The notes beneath the pieces are model-generated. The model searched no databases, had not been told where the DNA came from, and worked only from the letters and a program-made list of their open reading frames with translations. Of a DNA stretch of 64,000 nt, positions 24,702 to 33,867 are shown piece by piece. The stretch lies in NCBI GenBank assembly GCA_902774185.1, contig CACYHE010000008.1, positions 84,978-148,977 of the forward strand, read 5' to 3'. A program made the position numbers and the translations under genes. The stretch is from an uncultured Bacteroidales bacterium. Its GTDB lineage: Bacteria; Bacteroidota; Bacteroidia; Bacteroidales; Paludibacteraceae. Positions within the stretch are counted from its first letter, which is position 1; each line of letters opens with the position of its first letter.

Positions 24702-27347
24702 ATGGCTATAAAACTAATTAAAGCATGTAAAGAATTAAATATTGGTATGGCTACTCTCACCGCATGGTGTGAGAAGAACGGTCATGCCATCGAGTCGGAT
24801 CCGAACGTGCGTATAGACGACGACCTCTATTTGCTTCTTGCCAAAGAGTTCAGCAAGGACTTGGCAGTCAAGTTGGAAGCAGACCGTCAGGCGGCGGAAC
24901 GTGCCGCACGTGAAGATGCGGAGCGGGCTGCTGCCGAGGCGGCTAAACGGGCTCGTGAAGAAGCGGAAGCTGCTCGTGCGGCAGAAGAAGCGGCGAAACG
25001 GGAAGCAGAACGTGTAGCAGCTCAGAAAGCAGCCGAAGAAGCTGCGGCTGCCAAGGCGAAGGCGGAGGCGGAGAGAGCGGCAGCGCAAGCAGCGAAGAGC
25101 GAAGAGGTAAAAGCGAAGAGTGAAGAACCCGAACCGGCTCCGGAGAAACCGAAGAAGGAGATCTTTACCTTGGGTAAACCGCAACTGAAGACAGCTCCGA
25201 AGGTGCTCGGTAAGATTGACCTCGACTCGATCGATACCTCTACCCGTCCTGCCAAGAAAACCAAAGAGCAGAAACGCAAAGAGCGGGAGGAACGTCAACA
25301 GTTGCAACATGAGCAACAACAAGCAGCCGCTGCGGAACGTCGTAAACGTGAGCGTATCAAGAACAACGCAGCCAAAGTAGATCCGAACGACAAGCGTAAC
25401 CAGGCGGGTAAGAAGAACAAAAACAACAAGCCTCGTGAAGCTACACAGGAAGAGGTGGATAAGGCACTGAAGGAGACGCTCAACCGTCTTCAACAGAAAC
25501 AGAACAAGTCCAACACGTCCAAGTACAAACGGGAACGTCGTGAGCAGGAGCGTGAGAAACTCGAACTCGAACGGATGGAGGCACAGGAGCAATCCAAAGT
25601 GCTCAAACTGACCGAGTTCGTGACCGCTAATGACCTCGCCGTCATGATGAACGTACCGGTGAATAAGATCATTGGAACCTGTATGAGCCTTGGTTTGTTC
25701 GTGTCCATCAACCAGCGTCTCGATGCCGAGACGATCAACCTCGTAGCCGAGGAGTTCGGTTTCACGACCGAGTACGTTTCTGCGAAGGTGGTAGAAGAGA
25801 TCAACGCCGACGAGGTCATCAACGATGAAGACATGGAGCCGCGTTGCCCGATCATCACCGTCATGGGTCACGTCGATCACGGTAAGACATCGCTCTTGGA
25901 CCACATTCGTAATGCCAACGTCATCGCCGGTGAGGCAGGTGGTATCACCCAGCATATCGGTGCGTATAATGTCAAGCTCAAGAACGGACAACATATCACC
26001 TTCTTGGATACCCCGGGTCACGCGGCCTTCACCGCCATGCGTGCACGTGGTGCCAAAGTGACGGATATCGCTATTATCATTATCGCTGCCGATGATGCGG
26101 TCATGCCGCAGACAATCGAGGCGATCAACCATGCCCAGGCGGCTGGTGTTCCGATGGTCTTCGCTATCAACAAAGTGGATAAACCGGGTGCTAACCCTGA
26201 TAAGATCCGTGAGCAACTCTCCAACATGAACATCCTCGTCGAAGACTGGGGCGGTAAATACCAGTGTCAGGAGATATCTGCCAAGAAAGGAACGGGTGTT
26301 TATGAATTGCTGGAAAAAGTGCTGCTCGAAGCCGAACTGCTCGACCTTAAAGCAAACCCGAAACGTCGTGCGAAGGGGTCGGTCATCGAGTCTTCATTGG
26401 ACAAGGGACGCGGTTACGTGGCTACACTGCTCGTACAAGACGGTACGCTCCACATGGGGGATATCGTACTGGCAGGTACCTTCCACGGTCGTATCAAAGC
26501 GATGTTCAACGAACGTGGTCAGAAGATCACCGAAGTGCGTCCGGGTGAACCTTGTTCGATACTCGGTCTGAACGGTGCACCGCAAGCAGGTGACGAGTTT
26601 AACGTACTGCCGACCGAACAAGAGGCACGTGAGATCGCCAATAAACGCGAACAACTCCAACGTGAGCAGTCTATCCGTACCAAGAAACACGTCGGACTCG
26701 AAGAGATCGGTCGTCGTCTGGCTATCGGTGACTTCAAGGAACTCAACATCATCGTCAAAGCCGATGTGGACGGTTCTGTCGAGGCAATTAAAGACTCGCT
26801 CATCAAACTCTCCACGGAGAACATCCAAGTCAATGTTATCCACGGTGCTGTCGGTGCTATCTCGGATAGCGATGTCATGCTGGCTGCGGCTTCAGATGCC
26901 ATCATCGTCGGCTTTAACGTCCGTCCTACTGGTACAGCTCGTCGGATGGCGGAGACCGAAGAGGTCGATATCCGTATCTACTCCATCATCTATGATGCGA
27001 TCAACGAAGTCAAAGCCGCTATGGAAGGTATGTTGGCTCCGGAAGTCAAAGAAGAAGTCACTGCTACCCTTGAGGTACTGCAGACCTTCCACATCTCGAA
27101 GGTGGGGACCATCGCCGGTTGTATCGTGCGTGAAGGTAAAATCAAACGCGGTAACAAGGTACGTGTCATCCGTGACGGTATCGTCATCAAGACCGTTGAA
27201 CTGGCATCCCTCAAGCACGTCAAGGACGATATCAAGGAAGCCGGTGTCAACACCGAGTGCGGTCTGAGCCTCAAAGCGTACGACGATCTCCAACCGGGCG
27301 ACATGCTCGAGTCCTTCGAAGAAATTGAAGTAGCCAAGAGTCTTTGA
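24702..27347 (+). CDS. infB: translation initiation factor IF-2
   Basis: An 881-residue IF-2. IF2_N helix ([20 protein letters not shown]), then a long Ala/Glu/Arg/Lys-rich linker (about 60-300), a second IF2_N domain ([20 protein letters not shown]), and the GTPase domain from about 386: G1 GHVDHGKT, G3 DTPGH, G4 NKVD. Domains II, III and IV follow to residue 881. GTP-dependent placing of fMet-tRNA on the ribosome. The linker is strongly charged but not made of the short repeats. Third gene of the operon; a palindromic repeat element flanks it on both sides. Confidence 0.97.
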   Translation: MAIKLIKACKELNIGMATLTAWCEKNGHAIESDPNVRIDDDLYLLLAKEFSKDLAVKLEADRQAAERAAREDAERAAAEAAKRAREEAEAARAAEEAAKREAERVAAQKAAEEAAAAKAKAEAERAAAQAAKSEEVKAKSEEPEPAPEKPKKEIFTLGKPQLKTAPKVLGKIDLDSIDTSTRPAKKTKEQKRKEREERQQLQHEQQQAAAAERRKRERIKNNAAKVDPNDKRNQAGKKNKNNKPREATQEEVDKALKETLNRLQQKQNKSNTSKYKRERREQEREKLELERMEAQEQSKVLKLTEFVTANDLAVMMNVPVNKIIGTCMSLGLFVSINQRLDAETINLVAEEFGFTTEYVSAKVVEEINADEVINDEDMEPRCPIITVMGHVDHGKTSLLDHIRNANVIAGEAGGITQHIGAYNVKLKNGQHITFLDTPGHAAFTAMRARGAKVTDIAIIIIAADDAVMPQTIEAINHAQAAGVPMVFAINKVDKPGANPDKIREQLSNMNILVEDWGGKYQCQEISAKKGTGVYELLEKVLLEAELLDLKANPKRRAKGSVIESSLDKGRGYVATLLVQDGTLHMGDIVLAGTFHGRIKAMFNERGQKITEVRPGEPCSILGLNGAPQAGDEFNVLPTEQEAREIANKREQLQREQSIRTKKHVGLEEIGRRLAIGDFKELNIIVKADVDGSVEAIKDSLIKLSTENIQVNVIHGAVGAISDSDVMLAAASDAIIVGFNVRPTGTARRMAETEEVDIRIYSIIYDAINEVKAAMEGMLAPEVKEEVTATLEVLQTFHISKVGTIAGCIVREGKIKRGNKVRVIRDGIVIKTVELASLKHVKDDIKEAGVNTECGLSLKAYDDLQPGDMLESFEEIEVAKSL

Positions 27348-27349
27348 TA

Positions 27350-27442
27350 TTTACCATTTGGTCATTTACCATGTACCATTTATTGAACCATTTAGTTATT
27401 TAGCCAAATGACTCAATGAACAAATAAATGAACAAATGGTAC
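27350..27442 (+). repeat. palindromic TTTACCATT element after infB
   Basis: Starts 3 bp after the infB stop with TTTACCATTTGGTCATTTAC; right arm AAATAAATGAACAAATGGTA is its near reverse complement. It shares a run of about 36 bp with the element after batC (minus strand, 30087-30125). Confidence 0.85.
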
Positions 27443-27463
27443 TTGTAAAAATGGTACATTGAA

Positions 27464-27496
27464 AAAATATGGAGCGTCAAATGCGCTCCATATTTT
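27464..27496. terminator. bidirectional terminator between infB and batE
   Basis: A perfect 13-bp stem, AAAATATGGAGCG (27464-27476) with CGCTCCATATTTT (27484-27496), loop TCAAATG. It includes the stop and last codons of batE. Confidence 0.9.
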
Positions 27497-28241
27497 GTTG
27501 TTTGATCCAACCTTCGTTCTTGCCGACACGGATGTTACACCATTCGCCGATGACGTCATGAATCGTCACTTTGGTACCTTCGTGCAGCGTGAACAGGTCG
27601 GTACCGGAACGGTCGGGAGAGGACTTGGCATTGACTGTCCCTTGCGTGATGATGGCTTCGTTACGCAGGGTGTCCCGTTTATGCAGCGAGGCGGCGTTAC
27701 AACCGGCTAAGATAGAGAAGAGCAGGGCAATCCATGCCACATGAAAAGCCGTCTTGCGTAACCATACCGTGCGACCTAACAGGAAGAGCATCACGCCGAT
27801 GAGCATCAAGATGAACAAACTGACGGAGGTGGTGAACCAACTGCGTTCCGACAGGCTGTTTCGGAAATTCTTAAACCATGTAGCCAGTACGAAATCCGAT
27901 TTCTGGATATTATCCACAATGCGACTTTGCGCGAAGGTCAAGTTGTACTGCGCGTCCTTGTGATGGGGATCCAAACGCAGCGCACGTTCGTACGCCAATA
28001 TCGCTTGTGCCAACTCACCTTGTTTGAAACGGGCGTTGCCTAAGTTGTAATAGAGCGTAGCGCTTTGATTTTCTGCCAACAAGGCCTCATACGTGATTGC
28101 CGCCTCTTCGTATCGCCCTTCCGCATAAGCGGTGTTAGCTTCATCAAACGATGTTTGCGCAAAGGTCAGTGCACTAATCAATAAGGTCGGTATAACGATA
28201 TACCGGTATACCGGAATGCCGAATATTTTTATATCTCTCAT
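27477..28241 (-). CDS. batE: BatE-like TPR and SH3 protein
   Basis: A 254-residue protein: signal-anchor, TPR pairs (FDEANTAYAEGRYEEAAITY, LYYNLGNARFKQGELAQAI, YERALRLDPHHKDAQYNL) at about 30-110, two membrane segments (FTTSVSLFILMLIGVMLFLL and AFHVAWIALLFSILAGC) and a C-terminal SH3-like domain (TVNAKSSPDRSGTDLFTLHE to GEWCNIRVGKNEGWI). This order is that of BatE, last gene of the Bat operon. The periplasmic SH3 domain may bind peptidoglycan or partners. It overlaps batD by 4 bp and its 3' end lies in the terminator shared with infB. Confidence 0.9.
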   Translation of the reverse strand: MRDIKIFGIPVYRYIVIPTLLISALTFAQTSFDEANTAYAEGRYEEAAITYEALLAENQSATLYYNLGNARFKQGELAQAILAYERALRLDPHHKDAQYNLTFAQSRIVDNIQKSDFVLATWFKNFRNSLSERSWFTTSVSLFILMLIGVMLFLLGRTVWLRKTAFHVAWIALLFSILAGCNAASLHKRDTLRNEAIITQGTVNAKSSPDRSGTDLFTLHEGTKVTIHDVIGEWCNIRVGKNEGWIKQQNMERI

Positions 28242-30064
28242 ATTTTTTCGTTTTCGAGGTTATTAATCAAGTTCGTGGTCGCTTTGTACAGGTCATCCAT
28301 CGCATGGTCGGTGGCAGGTGCATAACGGGCAAATTCTGCCGTAGAGAGTACGTCTTTGACCTCTTTAATAAGCGTATCCGATACCCCTTTCTGCATCAAG
28401 ATAGAAGCGATGTTCTCCTTGTTAAGGTCAGCGGTAGGGATAGACAGACGGTCGCTCAGATAGATCCATGCCGCACGTTCGATCTCTGCATAGAAGGCAT
28501 CTTTGTTATTGGCTTTCAACGCAGTAGCGGCAGCCTTCAGACGTTTCTGTGCCACTTTATTGGCTTGTTTGTACCGTACTCGTGTGATGTCCGCATTCTC
28601 CTTGATCTGCTTACGCAGCACGATAAGGATAACTATCGACAGAATAAGCGGCACTACGAAGTAAAGCCAAATCAGATCTGTGTTCTGTAGTCTTTGTTCT
28701 GTGCTCTTTTTCGGTGCCTTGGTGTCAATATACCGTATATCCGTTCCGAGTTGTTTGATGTCCTCTTTATGCGTGTACGTGATAACCTGTCCTTCACCAT
28801 TTTCACCATTTGCACCATTTGCACCATTCCCCCTATTCACATGAATGGTATATTCGGGAGACGAGAGGGTCTTGTAGGTCTTCTCTTCGATATCGAAATA
28901 ACTGAATCGGATAGCCGGTACGGTGTACTCACCTGCGCTGCGGGCTATAGCCAGATACTCAATGGATTTGGTTCCGCTCACACCTGAAGTGGTCGTATTG
29001 AAGTTATTGGTTACTTTCGGGTCATAAGGCTCAAAACCTTCCGGCCAGTCGATAGCGGGTGTCTTGAGCAGTTTCATGTTGCCTGCTCCGGTGATGTCCA
29101 GTTTGATAGTCACGGCATCGTTGGCTTGGATGTCGGTCTGAGAGATAGACGGAACCATACTGAATTTACCTACACCGCCACTGAAACCTGCCGGTTTACC
29201 GCCGGGCAGCGGAACCACGTGAATCGTAGCTTTCGGCGCCGTGATGGTTCGGGTGACGTTCGTATAGGTTTCAAAGAAACTATCGAAAATACTACGAACC
29301 TGTTGTTGGGTCTGCACACGCAGAACAGCTTCAAACACAGCGGGGTCGATGACAATGTCCCCCGAATGTTGCGGATAGAGCACCGTGCGATAGAGTACGG
29401 CGGTCTGGTAGTTCCGACCGTTATAATGCTCCAACTGCGTCTGTATCTGCCCCTGATCCAGGTCTTGCTTGAGGAAACCGGTGAACTCCGGTAACTTGGT
29501 GTTGTTGGTTAACTGCGCCACATCAACATTGGCGAAATAGAGCTTGTAGGTCACTAACAACGCTTCCTGTTCCTGCACATTGGTCTTGGAGACGATCGTT
29601 CGAACGAAGAGGTTGTCGGAATTGGCATTGACTGACGGCTGTTGGCTGTTAGCCGTTGGCTGTTGACTGTTAGTCGGTTGGTCTTCCGGTAACACTTCGA
29701 TACGCACACCGTTGGACTGCACCTGTTCGCCCTCTACTTTGACGGTTGCCGGAGCGATGGTATAGGTTCCTTCGCGTCGCGCCATCAGCGTGTAGGTGTA
29801 GGTCTGCGTGAAAGAAGACGTACGATGTCCGTTCACGAAAGAAGTACTGGAACTGGTACTGGAGTAGGGACCTGCCAGCAAATCGAAATCGGTGAACTCG
29901 GGAGCACGCAGATCGCGACTGCGTTGGTTGACCGTGTACGTTAACTGGAACGGTTTGCCTACGATCACCTGACTTGGTGCCTGTCCTTTAAAAACAACCT
30001 CATCGGCATACGCGCCTAACGCGATGCCGACAAAGCTCAATAAAACTAATAATCTATATCTCAT
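28238..30064 (-). CDS. batD: BatD family protein
   Basis: A 608-residue exported protein: signal peptide (MRYRLLVLLSFVGIALGAYA), beta-rich N-terminal half (VFKGQAPSQVIVGKPFQLTY; SSTSFVNGHRTSSFTQTYTY), a transmembrane segment LIWLYFVVPLILSIVILIVL near 470 and a cytosolic helical tail (ATALKANNKDAFYAEIERAA). ATG 30064 is preferred to TTG 30076. Two repeats are translated in linkers: QPTNSQQPTANSQQPSVN (29633-29680) and GNGANGANGENGEG (28795-28832). Bat proteins are linked to oxygen tolerance and cell-envelope integrity in Bacteroides and Leptospira; the mechanism is not settled. Confidence 0.9.
   Translation of the reverse strand: MRYRLLVLLSFVGIALGAYADEVVFKGQAPSQVIVGKPFQLTYTVNQRSRDLRAPEFTDFDLLAGPYSSTSSSTSFVNGHRTSSFTQTYTYTLMARREGTYTIAPATVKVEGEQVQSNGVRIEVLPEDQPTNSQQPTANSQQPSVNANSDNLFVRTIVSKTNVQEQEALLVTYKLYFANVDVAQLTNNTKLPEFTGFLKQDLDQGQIQTQLEHYNGRNYQTAVLYRTVLYPQHSGDIVIDPAVFEAVLRVQTQQQVRSIFDSFFETYTNVTRTITAPKATIHVVPLPGGKPAGFSGGVGKFSMVPSISQTDIQANDAVTIKLDITGAGNMKLLKTPAIDWPEGFEPYDPKVTNNFNTTTSGVSGTKSIEYLAIARSAGEYTVPAIRFSYFDIEEKTYKTLSSPEYTIHVNRGNGANGANGENGEGQVITYTHKEDIKQLGTDIRYIDTKAPKKSTEQRLQNTDLIWLYFVVPLILSIVILIVLRKQIKENADITRVRYKQANKVAQKRLKAAATALKANNKDAFYAEIERAAWIYLSDRLSIPTADLNKENIASILMQKGVSDTLIKEVKDVLSTAEFARYAPATDHAMDDLYKATTNLINNLENEKI
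28795..28832 (-). repeat. in-frame ACCATTTGC repeat in batD
   Basis: Plus strand CACCATTTTCACCATTTGCA then CCATTTGCACCATT, 9-bp units; coding strand gives GNGANGANGENGEG. Confidence 0.8.
29633..29680 (-). repeat. in-frame CTGTTGGCTGTTAGC repeat in batD
   Basis: Units near 8-10 bp (GGCTGTTGGCTGTTAGCCGT, then TGGCTGTTGACTGTTAG) encode PTNSQQPTANSQQPSVN. Confidence 0.8.
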
Positions 30065-30065
30065 A

Positions 30066-30128
30066 AAATGAATCAATATCTAAATGACCCAATAAATGGT
30101 ACATGGTAAATGACCAAATGGTAAATGA
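30066..30128 (-). repeat. post-stop TTTACCATT element between batC and batD
   Basis: On the minus strand it begins within 3 bp of the batC stop and reads TTTACCATTTGGTCATTTAC, continuing CATGTACCATTTATTG exactly as after infB. Orientation relative to transcription is the same. Confidence 0.85.
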
Positions 30129-30130
30129 TT

Positions 30131-30850
30131 TTACCATTCTTTTTCTACGCGACGTTTCTTACCATGAACCTTTTGCCGTTTCTCTTGGGTGTCTTGTTCG
30201 TCTTGTTCCAAGGCTTGCAGGATCTGTTCGGCAGTTTCTTTATCCATTTGATTCTCGTCTTGCTGTTGTTGCTGCTGTTGTTGTTGCTGTTCCTGCTGTT
30301 CCTGCTGCTCCTGATCCTGTTGGTCCTGTTGTTGCTGCTGTTGTTGCTGTTGTTGCTGCTGTTGTTGCTGATCTTGGTTCTGATCCTGATTTTGTTGCTG
30401 TTGTTGCTGCTCCAGGAACTGCATCGCTTTGACCATGTTAAAACGTGTGTCGTTGTCGGAAGGGTTGGCACGGAGTGACTCTTGATAAGCGGCAACGGCG
30501 GGACCGTACTGCTGTTGTTTAAAATAGCAGTTACCGATATTATGCATCACTTTGGAATAACGCGCTTTGTCCTTCTCGTTTTTCTTATCAAGCATCTGTT
30601 GCGCTTTATAAAACTCCTTCGCAGCATCATCGTATTTCTCTTGCTGGTACAAGGCGTCGCCTAAATTATAACGCGCCTCGTAACTGTCTTTATTGGTATC
30701 CAAGGCCCGGCGATAGTTGATCTCCGATTCCGTATAATGCTCTTTGCGGTACTGCTTGTTACCTTTGCGTACGTCACCGGCTTCGCGTTGGGCGAAGGTC
30801 AAATTGCAAATGACCAATAACAAACTACATATAATAAATATCCGTTTCAT
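30131..30850 (-). CDS. batC: BatC-like TPR protein with long polyglutamine tract
   Basis: A 239-residue protein. Signal peptide MKRIFIICSLLLVICNLTFA, four TPR-like helices (REAGDVRKGNKQYRKEHYTE to PAVAAYQESLRANPSDNDTR), then a tract of nearly pure Gln with some Asp/Glu/Asn of about 55 residues (encoded at 30246-30416 by CAG/CAA) and a short charged tail ending KKRRVEKEW. ATG 30850 gives a clean signal peptide and an ATGA overlap with batB. BatC proteins often have Q-rich tails; this one is long. It is thought to work with BatA/BatB. Confidence 0.9.
   Translation of the reverse strand: MKRIFIICSLLLVICNLTFAQREAGDVRKGNKQYRKEHYTESEINYRRALDTNKDSYEARYNLGDALYQQEKYDDAAKEFYKAQQMLDKKNEKDKARYSKVMHNIGNCYFKQQQYGPAVAAYQESLRANPSDNDTRFNMVKAMQFLEQQQQQQNQDQNQDQQQQQQQQQQQQQQQDQQDQEQQEQQEQQQQQQQQQQDENQMDKETAEQILQALEQDEQDTQEKRQKVHGKKRRVEKEW
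30246..30416 (-). repeat. CAG/CAA (Gln) microsatellite-like tract in batC
   Basis: On the plus strand runs of TTGTTGCTGCTGTTG-type triplets with a few CTG-ATC interruptions. Mixed CAG/CAA codons make slippage less likely than in a pure repeat. Confidence 0.9.
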
Positions 30851-31872
30851 TGCGCTCTGAAAATATCCATTCGGGTGATTAATTTGTTCTTGCGGTTGAA
30901 GATGAAGAAGTCCACCAGCAGGAGCAGTAAAGCCGGTAATACGAACCATGCAAACTGCTCGTTATACTCGGTATAGGACTGCGTCTCGAACTCTTCTTTG
31001 CCTAACTTATCCAATTCTTTCTGGATGGCTTTCATGGCGGTGTTGGTATTGTCGCAGCGGACGTAGATACCATCTCCTGCTTGTGCGATCTCCCGGCACA
31101 TGTCTTCGTTCAAACGGCTTACCACAGGGTTACCGTTCCGGTCTTTGCGGTAGTTATTGGTTCCCGGCATCGGGATGAAGGTCCCTTCGGGTTTACCGAT
31201 ACCTACTACCATCGTCAAAATACCATTCTCCCGTGCCTGTTTGGCTGCGGCAACAGCATCGTCTTCGTGGTTCTCACCATCGGTGATGACGATGATGACA
31301 CGGCTGGCCTCGTTCATCTCGCCGAAACTGCGTACGCAGGTGTTGATAGCTGTACCGATAGCGGTTCCTTGCGTCTTGATCAGTTCCGGTTTGATCGTAT
31401 TAAGGAACATCTTGGCGGATACATAATCGCAGGTGATAGGTAACTGCACGAAAGCGTCTCCGGCAAAAACAACCAGACCCACTTTGTCGTTCACCATGTT
31501 ATCCATCATCTTGCTCAGCATCTGTTTGGCACGGTCCAGACGGTTCGGCGCCACATCTTCGGCTAACATCGAGTTGGAGATATCCAAAGCGACCATCGCT
31601 TCGATACCGTTCCGTTTCTCGGTGCGTTCCTCCGTACCCCATTGGGGACGAGCCACAGCAATGATGAGTAAGGCATAGGCGACCATCAAAATAGCGAATT
31701 TGACAGTAGGACGTACCCTGCTGGCATTGGGCATCAAAACCTCCATCAACTCGGCATCGCCGAACGCCTTCAACTGGCGTCTCTTATGGTAGGTATAGAC
31801 GATATATCCGGCTACAAAAACCGGTATCGTCACCAGCAACCATAATAATTCTATATTTGCAAATCTAAACAT
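30847..31872 (-). CDS. batB: BatB, von Willebrand factor A-domain protein
   Basis: A 341-residue membrane protein: N-terminal membrane segments (LLWLLVTIPVFVAGYIVYTY; FAILMVAYALLIIAVA), a VWA domain from about 90 with MIDAS motif DISNS, threonine loop QGTAIGTAINTC and TDGENHEDD, and a C-terminal membrane segment FAWFVLPALLLLLVDFFIF. Binds metal and protein partners on the periplasmic or cytoplasmic face. Sits 1 bp after batA and overlaps batC by 4 bp. Confidence 0.93.
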   Translation of the reverse strand: MFRFANIELLWLLVTIPVFVAGYIVYTYHKRRQLKAFGDAELMEVLMPNASRVRPTVKFAILMVAYALLIIAVARPQWGTEERTEKRNGIEAMVALDISNSMLAEDVAPNRLDRAKQMLSKMMDNMVNDKVGLVVFAGDAFVQLPITCDYVSAKMFLNTIKPELIKTQGTAIGTAINTCVRSFGEMNEASRVIIVITDGENHEDDAVAAAKQARENGILTMVVGIGKPEGTFIPMPGTNNYRKDRNGNPVVSRLNEDMCREIAQAGDGIYVRCDNTNTAMKAIQKELDKLGKEEFETQSYTEYNEQFAWFVLPALLLLLVDFFIFNRKNKLITRMDIFRAQ

Positions 31873-31873
31873 A

Positions 31874-32860
31874 TTAATTGCTAATAGTTCTAATTACAAA
31901 ATAACGTATGATAATTTCGATGACCAGACATAGCAGGGCAGCAACGAGGAAGGGCATAAAATTCTCCGTGTGCTTGCTATACTCCCGTACACGCAGCTTG
32001 GTCTTCTCCATCTGGTCGATCTGTTCGTAGATCGCTTTGAGCGTCTGGTTGTCGCTTGCCCGGAAATACTGTCCGCCGGTGGTCTGAGCGATGGAACGTA
32101 AAGTTGTCTCATCGAACTCGGGATCCATCATGACGTACTGTTTACCGATAGGTGTCTGAACCGGAACGCGTGCCTGCCGGTAACTGCCCACACCGATGGT
32201 ATAGACACGGATACCGAAGGTCTTGGCGATCTCTGCGGCGGTCTGAGGATCGATGTCACCGCGGTTATTGGATCCATCAGTGAGCAGGATGATCACTTTC
32301 GATTTGGTCTCACTGTCTTTCATTCGGTTCACCGCGTTAGCCAGACCCAAACCGATCGCCGTACCGTCTTCGATCATACCGTAGTCCACCGCTTTGAAGA
32401 GGTTGACTAATGCGGCACGGTCGGTGGTTAACGGACACTGGGTAAAACTCTCTCCGGCAAAAACGACAAGACCGATCTGGTCGTTGGGACGGGCAAGGAC
32501 GAAGTCCTCTGCCACTTTCTTTGCCGCCTCCAGACGGTTGGGAACCAGGTCCTCCGCCAACATCGTACCCGAGATGTCGAGTGCCATCATGATGTCGATA
32601 CCTTCGGTACTCTGGGACGACCAGCGGTTGGTTAACTGCGGACGTGCCAGCACGATGGTCAACAGACTGATAGCGGCTACACGAAGTACGAACGGCACAT
32701 GCAAAAGCCATACCCGAATGGTACTCGGTTGCTTGGCAAAAGTGGAGGTACTGCTGATCTGTACGCTGGCATCGGACTTATGAAGTTCATAGATATACCA
32801 ACCGATGACGGGTATCAGCAGCAGTAATAAAAATAAATATCCCGGATTAGCAAATGTCAT
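31874..32860 (-). CDS. batA: BatA, von Willebrand factor A-domain protein
   Basis: A 328-residue paralogue of BatB with the same architecture: N-terminal membrane anchor (PGYLFLLLLLIPVIGWYIYE), VWA domain with MIDAS DISGT, DGTAIGLGLANAVNR and TDGSNNRGD, and C-terminal segment FLVAALLCLVIEIIIRYF. Overlaps the upstream 317-residue gene by 4 bp; only 1 bp separates it from batB. The two probably form a complex in the membrane. Confidence 0.93.
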   Translation of the reverse strand: MTFANPGYLFLLLLLIPVIGWYIYELHKSDASVQISSTSTFAKQPSTIRVWLLHVPFVLRVAAISLLTIVLARPQLTNRWSSQSTEGIDIMMALDISGTMLAEDLVPNRLEAAKKVAEDFVLARPNDQIGLVVFAGESFTQCPLTTDRAALVNLFKAVDYGMIEDGTAIGLGLANAVNRMKDSETKSKVIILLTDGSNNRGDIDPQTAAEIAKTFGIRVYTIGVGSYRQARVPVQTPIGKQYVMMDPEFDETTLRSIAQTTGGQYFRASDNQTLKAIYEQIDQMEKTKLRVREYSKHTENFMPFLVAALLCLVIEIIIRYFVIRTISN

Positions 32861-33810
32861 ATACTCTCAACTTTTAACTTTTCACTACTCTCAACACTCA
32901 ACTCTCCACTCTCAACTATTTTCGTGCTATTCACGAACTCATAAGCTGTGGAGAGCGCACTCTCGTTCTCATCGGGCGTCGTGTGCCATTTGGCGAACTT
33001 AACGAGGTCAGCCAGTTGCAGCATCTTACGCAACTTCTCATAGAGCTCCTTGCCATCACCATTGACCAATGACAAATTACCATTGACCAATAGAGGTTTT
33101 ACCTCTCTCAGCGTCTCGTCACTCGTCTTCTCGGTACTCTGTACGTCAAAACGACGACCGATATATTCGCGTACGACATCAGTCAGGTCGGTCTGGTACT
33201 CTTTGACCTTACCGTCCTTCCAGATCTTGGTTGCTTTGATGGCATCGAGTTTCTCCAGAGCCACTTCGTCAGCCGGACGCAGTAACTCGGGCGCTATCGG
33301 TTCCTCTTTCGGTTTACGCAGGGAAACGAGCCAACGAACGAGGTAATAGATACCGATGCCCAAACCGATGAGGCCGAGCGCCAACAGTATCCATCGGATG
33401 ATACCCCACCACCAGATAGGTGCTTTCTCGATATCTTTGATATCGGTAATGGCTAAGGTGGAGTCCATGACAAAAGGTTGCACGACATCCAACACCATGG
33501 CATCGGTCCAGAACGTGTCCTCTCCGCTTACCACCGGTAGGGGGTTGATGGAGAATAACGAATCCTGAAAACAGGTCAGCGTCAGGTCCTGCTTGAGTTG
33601 CAACCGACCGTCTTTGAAACGGGTGGTATCGACGGCGGTCTTTTGGACGATCTCGATACCGTCTTGCAAGGTCTCCCCGAAGACAGGTAACTCGACCCGT
33701 TCGGCGCCATCGCAGGTTACCTGCAGATGCATGGCGGTCTGGTCACCCATCATCAGCGTCGTCGAATCGATGCTCGCACTAACTACTATCGCTAATAAAA
33801 GATTTAACAT
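32857..33810 (-). CDS. unnamed Bat-operon membrane protein, 317 residues
   Basis: Lies between the DUF58 and batA genes, where many Bacteroidetes Bat operons have a protein of this type. Features: signal peptide, an extracytoplasmic beta domain (about 20-125), a membrane segment IIRWILLALGLIGLGIGIYY near 140-160, and a cytosolic helical domain (DVVREYIGRRFDVQSTEKTS) resembling the tail of BatD. Two repeats are translated: LLVNGNLSLVNGDG (33054-33096) and the entire C-terminus VESGELSVESSEKLKVES (32862-32920). Function probably with the BatA/B complex. Confidence 0.85.
   Translation of the reverse strand: MLNLLLAIVVSASIDSTTLMMGDQTAMHLQVTCDGAERVELPVFGETLQDGIEIVQKTAVDTTRFKDGRLQLKQDLTLTCFQDSLFSINPLPVVSGEDTFWTDAMVLDVVQPFVMDSTLAITDIKDIEKAPIWWWGIIRWILLALGLIGLGIGIYYLVRWLVSLRKPKEEPIAPELLRPADEVALEKLDAIKATKIWKDGKVKEYQTDLTDVVREYIGRRFDVQSTEKTSDETLREVKPLLVNGNLSLVNGDGKELYEKLRKMLQLADLVKFAKWHTTPDENESALSTAYEFVNSTKIVESGELSVESSEKLKVESI
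32862..32920 (-). repeat. in-frame CTCAACT repeat forming the C-terminus of the Bat-operon protein
   Basis: Plus strand ACTCTCAACTTTTAACTTTT, then CACTACTCTCAACACTCAAC; 7-bp units. The repeat stops 2 bp before the batA start codon region. Confidence 0.85.
33054..33096 (-). repeat. in-frame CCATTGACCAATGAC repeat in the Bat-operon protein
   Basis: Plus strand CACCATTGACCAATGACAAA then TTACCATTGACCAATAG. Coding strand LLVNGNLSLVNG. Confidence 0.8.
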
Positions 33811-33811
33811 C

Positions 33812-33867
33812 TTAATAACTTTAAACTTTCTTCTATCAAACTTCTCTAAACTCTATACTCTCAACTC
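33812..33867 (-). repeat. CTCAACT-type repeat between Bat genes
   Basis: The whole intercistronic gap is degenerate repeat (AACTTTAAACTTTCTTCTAT, ACTCTCAACTCTCAACTTC). Confidence 0.8.

Noticed and set aside
24735-26216. A 493-codon minus-strand frame
   Set aside because: It is the reverse of the infB linker and GTPase region and has a Leu/Arg-rich composition typical of an antisense shadow.
30103-30478. Plus-strand frames rich in Leu or Val/Ala
   Set aside because: Products of reading the batC polyglutamine codons on the other strand.
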